Positions 35,171 to 46,593 of a DNA stretch of 64,000 bases are shown here, in pieces. The position numbers and the translations under genes were made by a program. The DNA comes from Pseudidiomarina mangrovi (GTDB lineage Bacteria; Pseudomonadota; Gammaproteobacteria; Enterobacterales; Alteromonadaceae). A model generated the notes under the pieces. That model was not told the DNA's origin. It did not search any database and saw only the letters and a list, made by a program, of their open reading frames with translations. The stretch lies in contig NZ_RJLC01000017.1 of assembly GCF_003999375.1 (NCBI RefSeq), positions 1 through 64,000 on the forward strand, read 5' to 3'. Position 1 is the stretch's first letter. Each line of letters starts with the position of its first letter.

Positions 35171-36169
35171 ATGTTCAAAGTATCGTTGTTAACTGCTGTT
35201 GTCACTACTGTGCTGGCCACTATGAGTCCCGTTAGCGTTGCCCAACAAGCGCCAGCTAGCGCCAACGCCAGTGATTTCATTGCGGTCTTTAAGGAGTTAT
35301 TTGGCACTCAGCCTGGCGTTCGCAAAGGGCATGCCAAAGGGGTCTGCGCGGTGGGTGAATTTAGCCCAACCGCCGCGGCGCAGCAGCAATTCAATAGTCC
35401 GTTGTTTGGCACCACCAGCGTACCACTGGTGTTGCGCTTCTCGATGGGCGGCGGTAATCCTGAAGCCGATGAGCGGAGTAATTCACCGCGTGGTATCGGT
35501 GTTCAGTTCCAATTGCCCAATAACCAAGTGCACATGCTGGCCGGTCTTTCTACGCCAATGTTTGCCGGTAAAAATCCACAGCAGTTCCTCGGCTTGCTGC
35601 AACTAAATGCCAAGCGCGCTCGCGGTGAGGCCACTGGCGATGATTTGCAGGCCTATTTTGCGGCGAATCCAGAAGTGGCGCGCCAAGGTAATTTCCTAGC
35701 GAATAATCCACCAGCGGCTGAATATACCCAGTCTGATTATTTTGGCGTACATACTTTTTTAGCCACCACTGCCGATGGTCAATCACAACCATTTCGCTGG
35801 CAGTTGCAACCACAGCGAGGCACCGTTGCCTTAACCAAAGAACAGCAGCAACAACTACCGCCAAGTTTCTTGGCCGACCGCTTGGCAGCGCGCCTTGCGG
35901 CCGATGGGCAGGTCAGTTTTGATTGGTATTGGCAGTTGCCCGAGGCGGGCGATGTGCTTGATGATCCGTCACAACCTTGGCCAGCGGAACGGAGCCGTAT
36001 TAAAGTGGGTGAAATTACGGTAACGGCTAGCCATGACGAGGCCTGTCAACAGGTCAATTTTGACCCGAATCGGCTGGCCAACGGTATTGCGCCGAGTAAC
36101 GATCCGGTCTTGGCCATTCGTTCAGCGGCCTACGCAATTTCTTGGGCGCAGCGCTTGAGCGGGCAATAA
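35171..36169 (+). CDS. Secreted catalase-related haem peroxidase (SrpA-like)
   Basis: Encodes 332 residues from ATG 35171, which begins a signal peptide (MFKVSLLTAVVTTVLATMSPVSVAQQA). The mini-catalase fold is indicated by PGVRKGHAKGVCAVGEF (distal His region), VLRFSMGGGNPEADERSNSP then RGIGVQFQLP, and late RIKVGEITV and VNFDPNRLANGI with the region expected to hold the proximal ligand. Length fits periplasmic catalase-family peroxidases, which use H2O2 or organic peroxides. Likely periplasmic oxidative defence, in a unit with the DCC protein. Confidence 0.9.
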   Translation: MFKVSLLTAVVTTVLATMSPVSVAQQAPASANASDFIAVFKELFGTQPGVRKGHAKGVCAVGEFSPTAAAQQQFNSPLFGTTSVPLVLRFSMGGGNPEADERSNSPRGIGVQFQLPNNQVHMLAGLSTPMFAGKNPQQFLGLLQLNAKRARGEATGDDLQAYFAANPEVARQGNFLANNPPAAEYTQSDYFGVHTFLATTADGQSQPFRWQLQPQRGTVALTKEQQQQLPPSFLADRLAARLAADGQVSFDWYWQLPEAGDVLDDPSQPWPAERSRIKVGEITVTASHDEACQQVNFDPNRLANGIAPSNDPVLAIRSAAYAISWAQRLSGQ

Positions 36170-37513
36170 TTAGTCGTTGTTGAGTTGCTGCAACAGTCGC
36201 TGAAATTCAGGGTGATTCTGCAGCAGCTCGCGTCCGGCAAGAATGAGCGCGTCGGCTTGTTCAGGGGTAAGCGCCAGACCCGTCGGAATTTGGTTGAGCA
36301 ACAGCCGTTGCTGCTCTTGTTGTACCCCGGCAAAGCTTATTTCGATGAAGTAGGGTTCCACCGGCTGCCAAAAGTCTGAGAGATCGCGGCTCCAGCGCTC
36401 TACCGCTCGGCTCATCACACTAATGGTAGCCGCGTTGTAGCGGTGCAATTGGATATCGGTGACCGCACTCACGGTGTTATCGATACTTGGAATTTCATGG
36501 GTTGCTTCAATTGCATAGGCAGGTTTGGCCGATGCATTGACCGAAATCACCACCAAGCGCGGGGTAGGTTTACTACCAAGGCGTTCCACAAAGCTGTTAA
36601 TGCCACCACCAATTTCGACCATTTCATAGAGTGCCATTAAACCTAAATTATCGGTAATGCCGCCATCTACTAAATGAATATAGGGCCGTTGCTGCTTGTC
36701 TTGGTAATTGTTGAGCGCTTCGACGGTATCTATTAACCCGGGAGCGCGCTTAAATTCAGCCCAATCGTTGTGTTCTATTTTTTGCAGATAGTCCTGAGCC
36801 GGATTAATACAGCCGGAATGATTCCGCAGCACCACTGGGTTGAGCATAATGGGCACCGCGGAGGATGCGGTTACTGCTCGAGCGATGGGGTAGCTCGACA
36901 AATCAGAGCAGAGCAAATCGAAATATTCTTGGAGAAACGAGAAGCGCGCGCCACCGCCTAAATCGGTCGCGTTGATAACGATTAACGGGCCATTGGCTTG
37001 ATGGAGATCGGCAAACGTTGCACCTTTAAACAACCGTTCTTCATAAATTTGGGTGGCAATATCGGTGCGGCCGCGGCTGGAAAACCATTGTAGTGGGTTG
37101 GCGAGCCCAGTAAGCCATTCGGTTTGGTAATCGCGGCGAATAAAGTCATTCTCGAAGTCGGTGAACAGCTTGTCACCGTATAGGCCATAGTAGGCTGCGG
37201 TAAAGCTGCCCCCCGATACCGAGCTGATCATGTCGATTTCAGCAAGTATGTTGCTATCACGAAGCCCTTGCATCACCCCATAGGCAAGCGCAGCAGCGCG
37301 GCCACCACCGCCCGAGAAAGCCACCACTAAGGTTATCTCATCGTTACTACGATGGTGCTGGTTGAAGTCTTCAAGCCCATAGCGGATGTCACTATTGGTG
37401 GTCACCACCGATTGATTATCAATGACCGCGTAGGTTGTGCAGCCTGACCCTATGGCCATAGCTGGGATGACCCAAAGCAGACGGAGCAGCCCGTCGCGCA
37501 AACACCTGTTCAT
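36170..37513 (-). CDS. Patatin-like phospholipase lipoprotein
   Basis: Encodes 447 residues. The signal ends PAMAIGSGCTTYA, a lipobox-like sequence. Patatin hallmarks: oxyanion loop VVAFSGGGGRAAALAYGVMQ, nucleophile elbow ISSVSGGSFTAAYYG and the catalytic Asp in LVDGGITDNLGLMALYEM. Expected activity is hydrolysis of acyl ester bonds in lipids at the cell envelope. It stops one base from the catalase-like gene, convergent, and its start is 85 bases from the divergent phosphatase gene. Confidence 0.9.
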   Translation of the reverse strand: MNRCLRDGLLRLLWVIPAMAIGSGCTTYAVIDNQSVVTTNSDIRYGLEDFNQHHRSNDEITLVVAFSGGGGRAAALAYGVMQGLRDSNILAEIDMISSVSGGSFTAAYYGLYGDKLFTDFENDFIRRDYQTEWLTGLANPLQWFSSRGRTDIATQIYEERLFKGATFADLHQANGPLIVINATDLGGGARFSFLQEYFDLLCSDLSSYPIARAVTASSAVPIMLNPVVLRNHSGCINPAQDYLQKIEHNDWAEFKRAPGLIDTVEALNNYQDKQQRPYIHLVDGGITDNLGLMALYEMVEIGGGINSFVERLGSKPTPRLVVISVNASAKPAYAIEATHEIPSIDNTVSAVTDIQLHRYNAATISVMSRAVERWSRDLSDFWQPVEPYFIEISFAGVQQEQQRLLLNQIPTGLALTPEQADALILAGRELLQNHPEFQRLLQQLNND

Positions 37514-37598
37514 AAAAGCGCCAGTGAGAAAAATGTTCCGTTAGTGTAGCGAAATTGGTGCTACCATCAATCACAATTATAGTCTGCAGGAGCAACCT

Positions 37599-38123
37599 AT
37601 GGTGGTTTTAATGTCACTTAAATTACGGTGGCTGGCTGCGTTAATTGTCACATTAAGTGCAATACTAGTGGAGAATAGCGCCATGGCCACTGAAACTTAT
37701 TCTTGGTATTTCGTTCGACACGCGGAAAAAAATGCGGAAAAAGTTGACCCGCAACTGTCCGAAGCCGGTCACCAACGTGCACAGCTGCTGGCTGAGATGC
37801 TGGCTGAAAGCAGCATTAAGGCAATTTATGCGACCGCGTATCAACGCACTCAGCAAACTGCTGCGCCGTTAGCGCAACAGCTACAACTCGGAGTTCAGAC
37901 GTACGCTGCCGGTGAGCCGGAGCAGCTGTTAGAGCAGTTGCAGCAAGCCCAACAAACGAGCCTTATTGTCGGTCATAGCAATACCATTCCGGCTTTGGTG
38001 CGCCTAGCTGGTGGTCAAGCCGAGGATCTCACCGAGCAGCAGTATGGTGATTTGTTCATCTTGCAGCTGACTGATGGTACGGTCATTAGTCAACGTCATC
38101 AGCGCGTGGAGTCACAGCAATGA
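37599..38123 (+). CDS. Secreted histidine phosphatase-family protein
   Basis: Encodes 174 residues with AGGAG before ATG 37599. It has a hydrophobic signal/anchor (LRWLAALIVTLSAILVENSAMA) and then the catalytic YFVRHAEKNAEKVDPQLSEA, the second conserved Arg in IYATAYQRTQQTA and the second His in TSLIVGHSNTIPALV. This is the RHx...H scaffold of branch-one histidine phosphatases. The expected location is periplasm. Substrate unknown. The stop overlaps the VOC gene by ATGA. Confidence 0.88.
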   Translation: MVVLMSLKLRWLAALIVTLSAILVENSAMATETYSWYFVRHAEKNAEKVDPQLSEAGHQRAQLLAEMLAESSIKAIYATAYQRTQQTAAPLAQQLQLGVQTYAAGEPEQLLEQLQQAQQTSLIVGHSNTIPALVRLAGGQAEDLTEQQYGDLFILQLTDGTVISQRHQRVESQQ

Positions 38124-38530
38124 TCCCTTCCATTAGCTATATCACTCTTGGAGTTGAAGATTTAGCGCGGAGTGTTGCTTTCTATCACGATGTATTTGGC
38201 TGGCCGACTGACGGGATTATCGGCACCGAGTTTGAGCATGGCGCGGTGGTATTTTTTAAACTCGACAAAGGCATCACGTTTGCCTTGTGGCCGCGCACCA
38301 GTATTGCCCACGATGCTGGTATAGCCTGTGGACCGCGCGACCCGAGTGGACTGTTGTTAGCCCATAATGTCGGCTCGCACGCAGAGGTTGATCAGATTAT
38401 GGCACAACTGCAAAGCGGCGGCGCAGACATCAAAAAGCCAGCGCAACCATTATTTTGGGGTGGCTATGGTGGATTAATTGCAGATCCTGATGGTCATTTG
38501 TGGGAAATCGTTTACAATCCGCATAGATAG
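38120..38530 (+). CDS. VOC (glyoxalase/bleomycin-resistance fold) protein
   Basis: Encodes 136 residues with the paired beta-alpha-beta-beta-beta modules of the VOC superfamily: SYITLGVEDLARSVAFYHDV then FGW in the first half, and YGGLIADPDGHLWEIVYNP with the usual metal-ligand Glu at the end. The family includes lyases, dioxygenases and binding proteins, so the activity cannot be named. Translationally coupled to the phosphatase gene. Confidence 0.88.
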   Translation: MIPSISYITLGVEDLARSVAFYHDVFGWPTDGIIGTEFEHGAVVFFKLDKGITFALWPRTSIAHDAGIACGPRDPSGLLLAHNVGSHAEVDQIMAQLQSGGADIKKPAQPLFWGGYGGLIADPDGHLWEIVYNPHR

Positions 38531-38606
38531 ACAAGTGCATAATTAATAACCAGCCAAATTAAAATAACGTAAAATTTATGTAGAAGTGGTCTTTCGGGGG
38601 TGGTAG

Positions 38607-39944
38607 GTGTTACATAGCAGCTCAAAACGTGCGCTCTTTGTGGTGGCAACAGTCAGCTCATTGATTATCGCCTGTATTGCTATTGAATATTTTCACCGCT
38701 TGCATGTTGATCGGGTTGAAAAGGAACAGCTATACGACCTCCAAGCCGATTTTGCCACACTGCGTTCCGATTTAGAGTCCGAACTTAATGCTTCCATTTA
38801 TCGCAGTTGGGGCATGCTCAGTTATATTTCCGCGCACCCCTCAAGCACCACTAGCGATTGGCTGGCGCTCAGCGATGAATTACTGCGCAGCGCCAATCAC
38901 ATTCGCAATATCGCCGTTGCACCCGACAATGTGATTAGTTTTGTTTACCCGATGGCCGGCAATGAAGCAGTGATTGGGCTGGATTACAGTAAGGTACCCG
39001 ATCAATTAGCATCGGTAGAACGAGCCATGGCGAGCCGCGACATGATCGTTGCCGGGCCGGTGAACTTGCGCCAAGGTGGCACCGGGATCATCACCCGCAC
39101 CCCAATCTTTGTGAATGATGGTAACTCCACCTCGTATTGGGGCGTGGTATCTATCGTGATTGATATTCCAAGCTTGTTTGCTGCAGTACAACTGCCGGAA
39201 CTCCAGAACCAATATCAAATCACTCTACAGGGACGGGATGCCTTGGGCGCTAGGGGCGAGGTGTTTCTGGGAGATCCTGCAGTACTTGCCGACGCTGATG
39301 CCCTAGGTACTATTCGTTTTGCCAGCGGCTCGTGGGTGCTGGCTATGAAAAGCGTGAACGGTTCAGCACCGTCGGTATGGGCAGCGCAACGAGTACGGGT
39401 GGTTGGCTACTCCTTTATCGCCTTGTTATACATACTGCTATTTGGATTGTTTGCACTCTATCGCGAGTCCTATGGTGACTCGATGCATGATCCGTTGACC
39501 GGTATTGCCAACCGTCGCTTGCTCATGGATCGCATTAATACGCTGTTGAATATGCATCAACGCACTCCAACCGCATTTGCACTGATTAATATTGATTTGA
39601 ATAACTTCAAAGCCATCAACGACCGTCATGGGCATCAGGCCGGCGACTATGTGTTGCAGCAAATTGCTGAGCGGCTGAAATCCGCGGTACGCGCCGTCGA
39701 TACTGTAGCGCGGGTGGGTGGCGATGAGTTTTTGGTGGTGATGGTGGGTATTGATAACCCGCAGTTGGCAACGGAACAAAGTGTAAAATTACTGGGCAAA
39801 ATCAATCAGCCGCTGGAATGGAAAGGCCGCACTATTGATATTTATGCCGCCTTGGGCTGGTCGCTGTTCCCCACCCAAGCGACCACCATTGATGACTTAT
39901 TGCAGCAAGCCGACGAGATGATGTATCGGCAAAAGACTATTTAA
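38607..39944 (+). CDS. CHASE-GGDEF membrane diguanylate cyclase
   Basis: Encodes 445 residues from a GTG start with G-rich ribosome site. A first membrane helix (LFVVATVSSLIIACIAIEYF) and a second (VVGYSFIALLYILLFGLFAL, about 275) enclose a periplasmic CHASE domain (for example NIAVAPDNVISFVYPMAGNE and TGIITRTPIFVNDG). The cytosolic GGDEF domain has LTGIANRRLLMDRI, INIDLNNFKAINDRHGHQAG and active VGGDEFLVVM. An RAVD I-site five residues upstream suggests product inhibition. It makes c-di-GMP in response to a small extracellular ligand. Its stop overlaps the convergent GGDEF-EAL gene by four bases. Confidence 0.92.
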   Translation: MLHSSSKRALFVVATVSSLIIACIAIEYFHRLHVDRVEKEQLYDLQADFATLRSDLESELNASIYRSWGMLSYISAHPSSTTSDWLALSDELLRSANHIRNIAVAPDNVISFVYPMAGNEAVIGLDYSKVPDQLASVERAMASRDMIVAGPVNLRQGGTGIITRTPIFVNDGNSTSYWGVVSIVIDIPSLFAAVQLPELQNQYQITLQGRDALGARGEVFLGDPAVLADADALGTIRFASGSWVLAMKSVNGSAPSVWAAQRVRVVGYSFIALLYILLFGLFALYRESYGDSMHDPLTGIANRRLLMDRINTLLNMHQRTPTAFALINIDLNNFKAINDRHGHQAGDYVLQQIAERLKSAVRAVDTVARVGGDEFLVVMVGIDNPQLATEQSVKLLGKINQPLEWKGRTIDIYAALGWSLFPTQATTIDDLLQQADEMMYRQKTI

Positions 39945-41458
39945 AACTGCTTACGGGTGGTTTTGTGGTTTTGAATAAAGCTGAGTAGTGCATCAATCGT
40001 CATTGGCCGCGCATAGAGATACCCCTGCATTTCTTGACAACCCTCCTGTTGTAAAAAGCGCGCTTGTTGAGGTGTTTCTACCCCTTCGGCAACCACGCGC
40101 AAATTGAGTGCATTGGCCATAGCTAAAATGGTTCGTACAATTTTGGCATCGCTTAAGTTGCTACCAATGTCGCGAATAAATGACTTATCTATTTTTAGTT
40201 CTTGGATGGGTAGTTGGCGCAGGGTACTGAGCGATGAGTAACCCGTACCAAAATCATCCAGTGACACCTGGACACCGCGCTCGCGGAGGCCGCTCAGCAC
40301 TTTGCGAATACGCTCCATATTCAGTAAAGCCGAGGTTTCGGTGAGTTCCAATTGCACGACCGACCATCCACCGTGTAATCCTTCAAGGTTGCGCTGAAAG
40401 CGCTCTAAGCTGCGCTCTGAGTTAAAATCGGCGGCGGATACGTTAAAGGAAACGCGCTGGACGTCATGATAGAGCAGGCGTTGCAAGTGTAATTCATGTA
40501 GCGCCCGACGCATCACGAAATCGGTAATTTCTGAAATAACGCCGTGCTGCTCGGCTAACGGAATAAATTGATCGGGGCTGATCCAACCGTGTTGCGGATG
40601 ATACCAACGCAACAGCACTTCAACCCCAGTGATGAGGCCATTCTGCGCAGAGAATTGCGGTTGATACATGACACTGAGTTCATCGGCCGCCAATGCGCGC
40701 TTCAGGTCCATCAGCAGCCGCGCCCGATGATTAGCATGTTCGCGGTAGGCAGTGCGATAGGTACGAATGTGGTTCGGACCGGCTGATTTGGCTTCTTCCA
40801 GGGCTAAGCTTGCTTCATCAATGAGTGTACGGCTGCTATCGCCATCACGCGGAAACAGCGCCATGCCAATACTCACTGTTAAATGCAGATCGGGCAAACC
40901 CTCTACCGCTAATTGCCGCACCTTTTGTTGTAATTGTTCAGCCAACGGGATCACGCCATCTGGCCATAGGGTGGAGGGCAGTGCTACGGCGAATTCATCA
41001 CCGCCAATGCGACCAATAATAACGCGTTGTTGAAAATGGTCGCGCAAGAGCAGAGCAAAGGCCTTCAAATAAAGATCGCCGGCTTGCAAGCTGGCATTGC
41101 TGTTAATTTGCTTGAACCCATCAATGTTAAGCAGCATCAGTACCAGCGGTTGGTCTTGCTTTTTTGAAAATTTGAGCTCAATTTCCAGCGCACGGTCGAA
41201 CATATGCCGATTTAATAAATGGGTCAGGCTATCCTGTTCATTCAGGGTGCGTTCGCGGGCCAGTGCGCTGTAGACTAAAGCATAGAGCATCAGGGCTGTG
41301 ACCAATACGTAGGTCAAGCCTTTGTAGGTTTGAAGTTGCGTCAGTAGTTCAGATTGGTCAACTAAGGCTAACAGAGCTTGGTCAGAAAAGTTGATCCATA
41401 ACACGCCCAACACCCCATAACAGAGGGTAATGAGGGCGGCTGCGCGATTTGGTGTCAT
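39941..41458 (-). CDS. Membrane GGDEF-EAL protein with an EVL variant of the EAL signature
   Basis: Encodes 505 residues. Two N-terminal membrane helices (AALITLCYGVLGVLWINF and LTYVLVTALMLYALVYSALA) with a very short periplasmic loop precede a GGDEF domain with intact RIGGDEFAVAL but no obvious RxxD I-site. The EAL domain follows (about 245-500), whose signature reads GVEVLLRW (EVL), while other catalytic motifs are kept: VSFNVSAADF, LELTETSAL, LDDFGTGYSSLSTL, ELKIDKSFI and AEGVETPQQ. The metal-binding Glu is retained, so hydrolysis is still possible. Net activity (synthesis or breakdown of c-di-GMP) is uncertain. Confidence 0.91.
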   Translation of the reverse strand: MTPNRAAALITLCYGVLGVLWINFSDQALLALVDQSELLTQLQTYKGLTYVLVTALMLYALVYSALARERTLNEQDSLTHLLNRHMFDRALEIELKFSKKQDQPLVLMLLNIDGFKQINSNASLQAGDLYLKAFALLLRDHFQQRVIIGRIGGDEFAVALPSTLWPDGVIPLAEQLQQKVRQLAVEGLPDLHLTVSIGMALFPRDGDSSRTLIDEASLALEEAKSAGPNHIRTYRTAYREHANHRARLLMDLKRALAADELSVMYQPQFSAQNGLITGVEVLLRWYHPQHGWISPDQFIPLAEQHGVISEITDFVMRRALHELHLQRLLYHDVQRVSFNVSAADFNSERSLERFQRNLEGLHGGWSVVQLELTETSALLNMERIRKVLSGLRERGVQVSLDDFGTGYSSLSTLRQLPIQELKIDKSFIRDIGSNLSDAKIVRTILAMANALNLRVVAEGVETPQQARFLQQEGCQEMQGYLYARPMTIDALLSFIQNHKTTRKQF

Positions 41459-41552
41459 GCATAATGCCTCGGTTAAGTAAACCTTATGCGGTTCACATTA
41501 ACCGTAGCATAAACTGCAAAAATTGCAGAAATTTTAATGACTCGCGTTGTTT

Positions 41553-43521
<1,969 letters not shown>

Positions 43522-43588
43522 TCATTCCTTATGACAGATAACGTAGGGTCATTGTACATACTCACTAACTGGCTTTCGAGTTCAAAAA

Positions 43589-43612
43589 AAAGCCGCTCAA
43601 TTGAGCGGCTTT
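43589..43612 (-). terminator. Rho-independent terminator after the M16 peptidase gene
   Basis: AAAGCCGCTCAA / TTGAGCGGCTTT, followed on the minus strand by a run of T. It lies 14 bases after the M16 stop. The stem is almost the same as that at 30709-30732. Confidence 0.88.
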
Positions 43613-43625
43613 CAGGGGGGGCATT

Positions 43626-46415
43626 TTAGTTGACCGGATTCCCATCGGCATCAAGAATCACCACATCACCTAAATTCAATTCACGAATTTGGCTTTCAAT
43701 GGCCTTTAAGTCACCCACAATCACCCAGGTTAAGACATCTGGGGTTAAGTGTTGCTTCGCAGTGGCTTGAATGGTTTCAAGCTCTAGCGCTTCAATACGT
43801 GATCCGTAGGCTTCTAACCACGTCATATCTTTATCTTTGTTAAGGGTGCTTACCACAGAGCGCAACAACGCTGCTTTGGTTTCGTAGGCACCTGGCAAAC
43901 GCGCCGTTTTGTTGGCTTTGGTTTTGGCTAACTCATCGGCGGTCGCCGGCTTGTCACCCATGTAGTTGTTGAATTCAGCCAACAGTTCCTGCACCGACTC
44001 TTTGGCTTTGTCGGCTTGCACCGGCGCTACTGCCAGCAACAGACCGGCAGCATCAGCACCAAACCAGCTGGTGCGAGCACCATAAGACCAACCTTTATCT
44101 TCACGTAAATTCATGTTGATACGACTGGTGAAACTGCCACCAATGATGGTATTCATCACGTCAAAGGCTTCGGCTTCTGGCACATCACTTTCTGGGGCAA
44201 ATTGACCGGCAATGATCATCGCTTGCGGTGAACCTGGCTGATCAATTAAGAATACCCGCGCGCTGGTAGGCGCAGTAACGGCTGGGAATTGCTTGCTTGG
44301 CTTCGCGGTTGCTGGCGCATCCCAATTTACCAGAGCCTGCTCTAACAATGGCTTGATGTCTGCCTCGCTGGTGGCGCCAACGATCACTAAGCGGGCGTTA
44401 TCTGGGCGCAACCAAGTGGCGTGGTGATTGACCAAATCGTCACGGGTTAAGCTGTTGATCGAGGCTTCCGTACCTGAACCAGTTAACGGTGCGTTATAGG
44501 CATGTTCATCACTAAACATCAGCCCTGGCAAAATACGCAGTGCTTGTGATTGTGGTGAGGCCTTTTCACGTTTGATAGTTTCCATCCATAAGCCACGACG
44601 CCGCTCAATTTCCTCTGGGCTGAAGGCCGGATTCATCAATACATCGGCAAAAATCTCTAAACTTGGGGTGAGGTTAGAGGTCAGGGTATCCATGGCAATG
44701 GTGGCGTTATCTAGGGTCGCCCACGCCGATAAGTTGGTTCCTAAGCTATCGAGCTCTTTATTCAATGCCAAGGTATCACGCGAGCTGGTGCCTTCGGTCA
44801 GCATTGCCATAGTGAAGCTAGCAGTACCCGGCTTGCTGCCTTGGTCGGCGGCATAGCCACTATCAACCACGAGCTGCATTTGAACCGTTGGTACGTCATG
44901 ACGTTCTGCTAAATACACCTCAAGGCCGTTGGATAAGGTGAAGTTCGTCAGTTGTGGTAAATCGAGTTCTGGTAATTGGCCAACTTCTGGCAGTTTGCTG
45001 CGGTCAGCCTGCGCTTCAGCGGTGGTGAACTTCGGTTGTGGTACCACGTTGAGCACAAACGCGCCATCGTCTAACCAGCGTTGAGCGGCCGCTTGTACGT
45101 CTGCTGGCGTAGCTTTACGCATGATTTCCAACGAGGTTTCGTAGGCAGCAGGGTCACCTTGATAGACTTCGCCAGCGGCTAAAATATCAGATTTGCCGCC
45201 AAAGCCGCCAATTCGCTCAGCGCCACGAACAAACCCGGCTACTGCGCCAAAGCGCACGCGGTCCAGTTCTTCTTGGGTTGGTCCCTCGGCCAAAATACGT
45301 GCCACTTCTTCATCGATGATGGCTTCAATTTGGCTCATTTCAACGCCTGGTTTGGCATCGGCAACGACAAAGAATTGACCCGCTAACACGCGGTCGTATT
45401 GGAATGCAAACACGCTGCTGGCAATTTGTAAGTCATAGACTAAACGCTGATACAGACGTGAGTTTTTGCCACCAGCTAAAATGTCGTTCAGGAGTGACAA
45501 ATATTCGGCATCTGCGGTACCCATTTCTGAGGTGTTCCAGATTTTGTAGATACGCGCTGCGGGCACGTTGTCTTCCATAGTGGCGCGTTTGGTGCCTGAA
45601 CGCTTAGCTACCCAAGCATCTAATTTTTGTAGCGGCTTACCGGCTGGAATGTGGCCAAAATACTCGTTCATTTTAGCTTTTGCGGTTTCCACATCAATGT
45701 CACCCGCTAATACGACGACGGCATTGGCGGCACCGTAGTAATCATTAAACCACTGATGCACGTCGTCAAGAGAGGCGGCATTCAGATCCTCCATGGAGCC
45801 AATCACTGACCATGAATAGGGGTGGCCGGCTGGGAAGGTTTGGCTGGCGATAAAATCAAAGGCGCGGCCATACGGTTGTGATTCACCTTGGCGTTTTTCG
45901 TTTTGCACAACGCCGCGTTGTTCATCTAGTTTTTCTTGGGTAACGGCGCCGAGCAGGTGACCCATGCGGTCTGATTCCATCCACAACGCCATATCTAAGG
46001 CTGGGGTAGGGACGTTTTGGAAATAGTTGGTGCGGTCGTTGTTGGTGGTACCGTTTTGGTCGGTGGCACCGGCACGTTCAAACGGGCCAAAGAATTCGTC
46101 ATCGTAGTTTTCAGTGCCGTTGAACATGAGGTGTTCAAATAAGTGCGCAAAACCGGTTTGGCCTGGCTTTTCATCTTTAGAGCCAACGGCGTACCACACG
46201 TTGACCGCCACAATAGGCGCTTTACGGTCGGTGTGCACAATCACCCGTAAGCCGTTATCGAGGGTGAAACTTTGGTAGGCAATGTTCACTTCTGGCAGTT
46301 GCTGTTGTACCACCGCAGCAGGGGTGCTGCCTTTGGTTTGTTCGGCAGTTGCTTGGCAGCCGGTCAATAGCACCGATGCTACGGCAATGGCGGTCAAAGA
46401 TTTATACAGACGCAT
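43626..46415 (-). CDS. M16-family zinc metallopeptidase lipoprotein
   Basis: Encodes 929 residues from ATG 46415, which starts a lipoprotein signal (MRLYKSLTAIAVASVLLTGC). The open frame extends to 46457 but without a signal there. The first M16 unit has the inverted zinc motif HLFEHLMFNGTENY (HxxEH) and the downstream Glu region ETAKAKMNEYFG. The second unit (about residue 500 on, beginning FTLSNGLEVYLAERHDVPTV) lacks HxxEH and is the usual inactive partner half. Both halves together form a clam-shell that degrades peptides. Likely periplasmic, membrane-anchored. Confidence 0.92.
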   Translation of the reverse strand: MRLYKSLTAIAVASVLLTGCQATAEQTKGSTPAAVVQQQLPEVNIAYQSFTLDNGLRVIVHTDRKAPIVAVNVWYAVGSKDEKPGQTGFAHLFEHLMFNGTENYDDEFFGPFERAGATDQNGTTNNDRTNYFQNVPTPALDMALWMESDRMGHLLGAVTQEKLDEQRGVVQNEKRQGESQPYGRAFDFIASQTFPAGHPYSWSVIGSMEDLNAASLDDVHQWFNDYYGAANAVVVLAGDIDVETAKAKMNEYFGHIPAGKPLQKLDAWVAKRSGTKRATMEDNVPAARIYKIWNTSEMGTADAEYLSLLNDILAGGKNSRLYQRLVYDLQIASSVFAFQYDRVLAGQFFVVADAKPGVEMSQIEAIIDEEVARILAEGPTQEELDRVRFGAVAGFVRGAERIGGFGGKSDILAAGEVYQGDPAAYETSLEIMRKATPADVQAAAQRWLDDGAFVLNVVPQPKFTTAEAQADRSKLPEVGQLPELDLPQLTNFTLSNGLEVYLAERHDVPTVQMQLVVDSGYAADQGSKPGTASFTMAMLTEGTSSRDTLALNKELDSLGTNLSAWATLDNATIAMDTLTSNLTPSLEIFADVLMNPAFSPEEIERRRGLWMETIKREKASPQSQALRILPGLMFSDEHAYNAPLTGSGTEASINSLTRDDLVNHHATWLRPDNARLVIVGATSEADIKPLLEQALVNWDAPATAKPSKQFPAVTAPTSARVFLIDQPGSPQAMIIAGQFAPESDVPEAEAFDVMNTIIGGSFTSRINMNLREDKGWSYGARTSWFGADAAGLLLAVAPVQADKAKESVQELLAEFNNYMGDKPATADELAKTKANKTARLPGAYETKAALLRSVVSTLNKDKDMTWLEAYGSRIEALELETIQATAKQHLTPDVLTWVIVGDLKAIESQIRELNLGDVVILDADGNPVN

Positions 46416-46593
46416 AGATGAATTCCATTGTTGACGTAAGTTAAAAAGACAAGTCACTTAAAAAAATGAGTGCTTAGATAATAAAGGGTTAGCCAGCGGA
46501 TACAATCGTCACCCTCAGTTAAAATGTAACAAGATTGGTCTGCCCGCATCGAAGCTTCCAATTACCCTACGAATCAACGATAATTGCGCCTTA

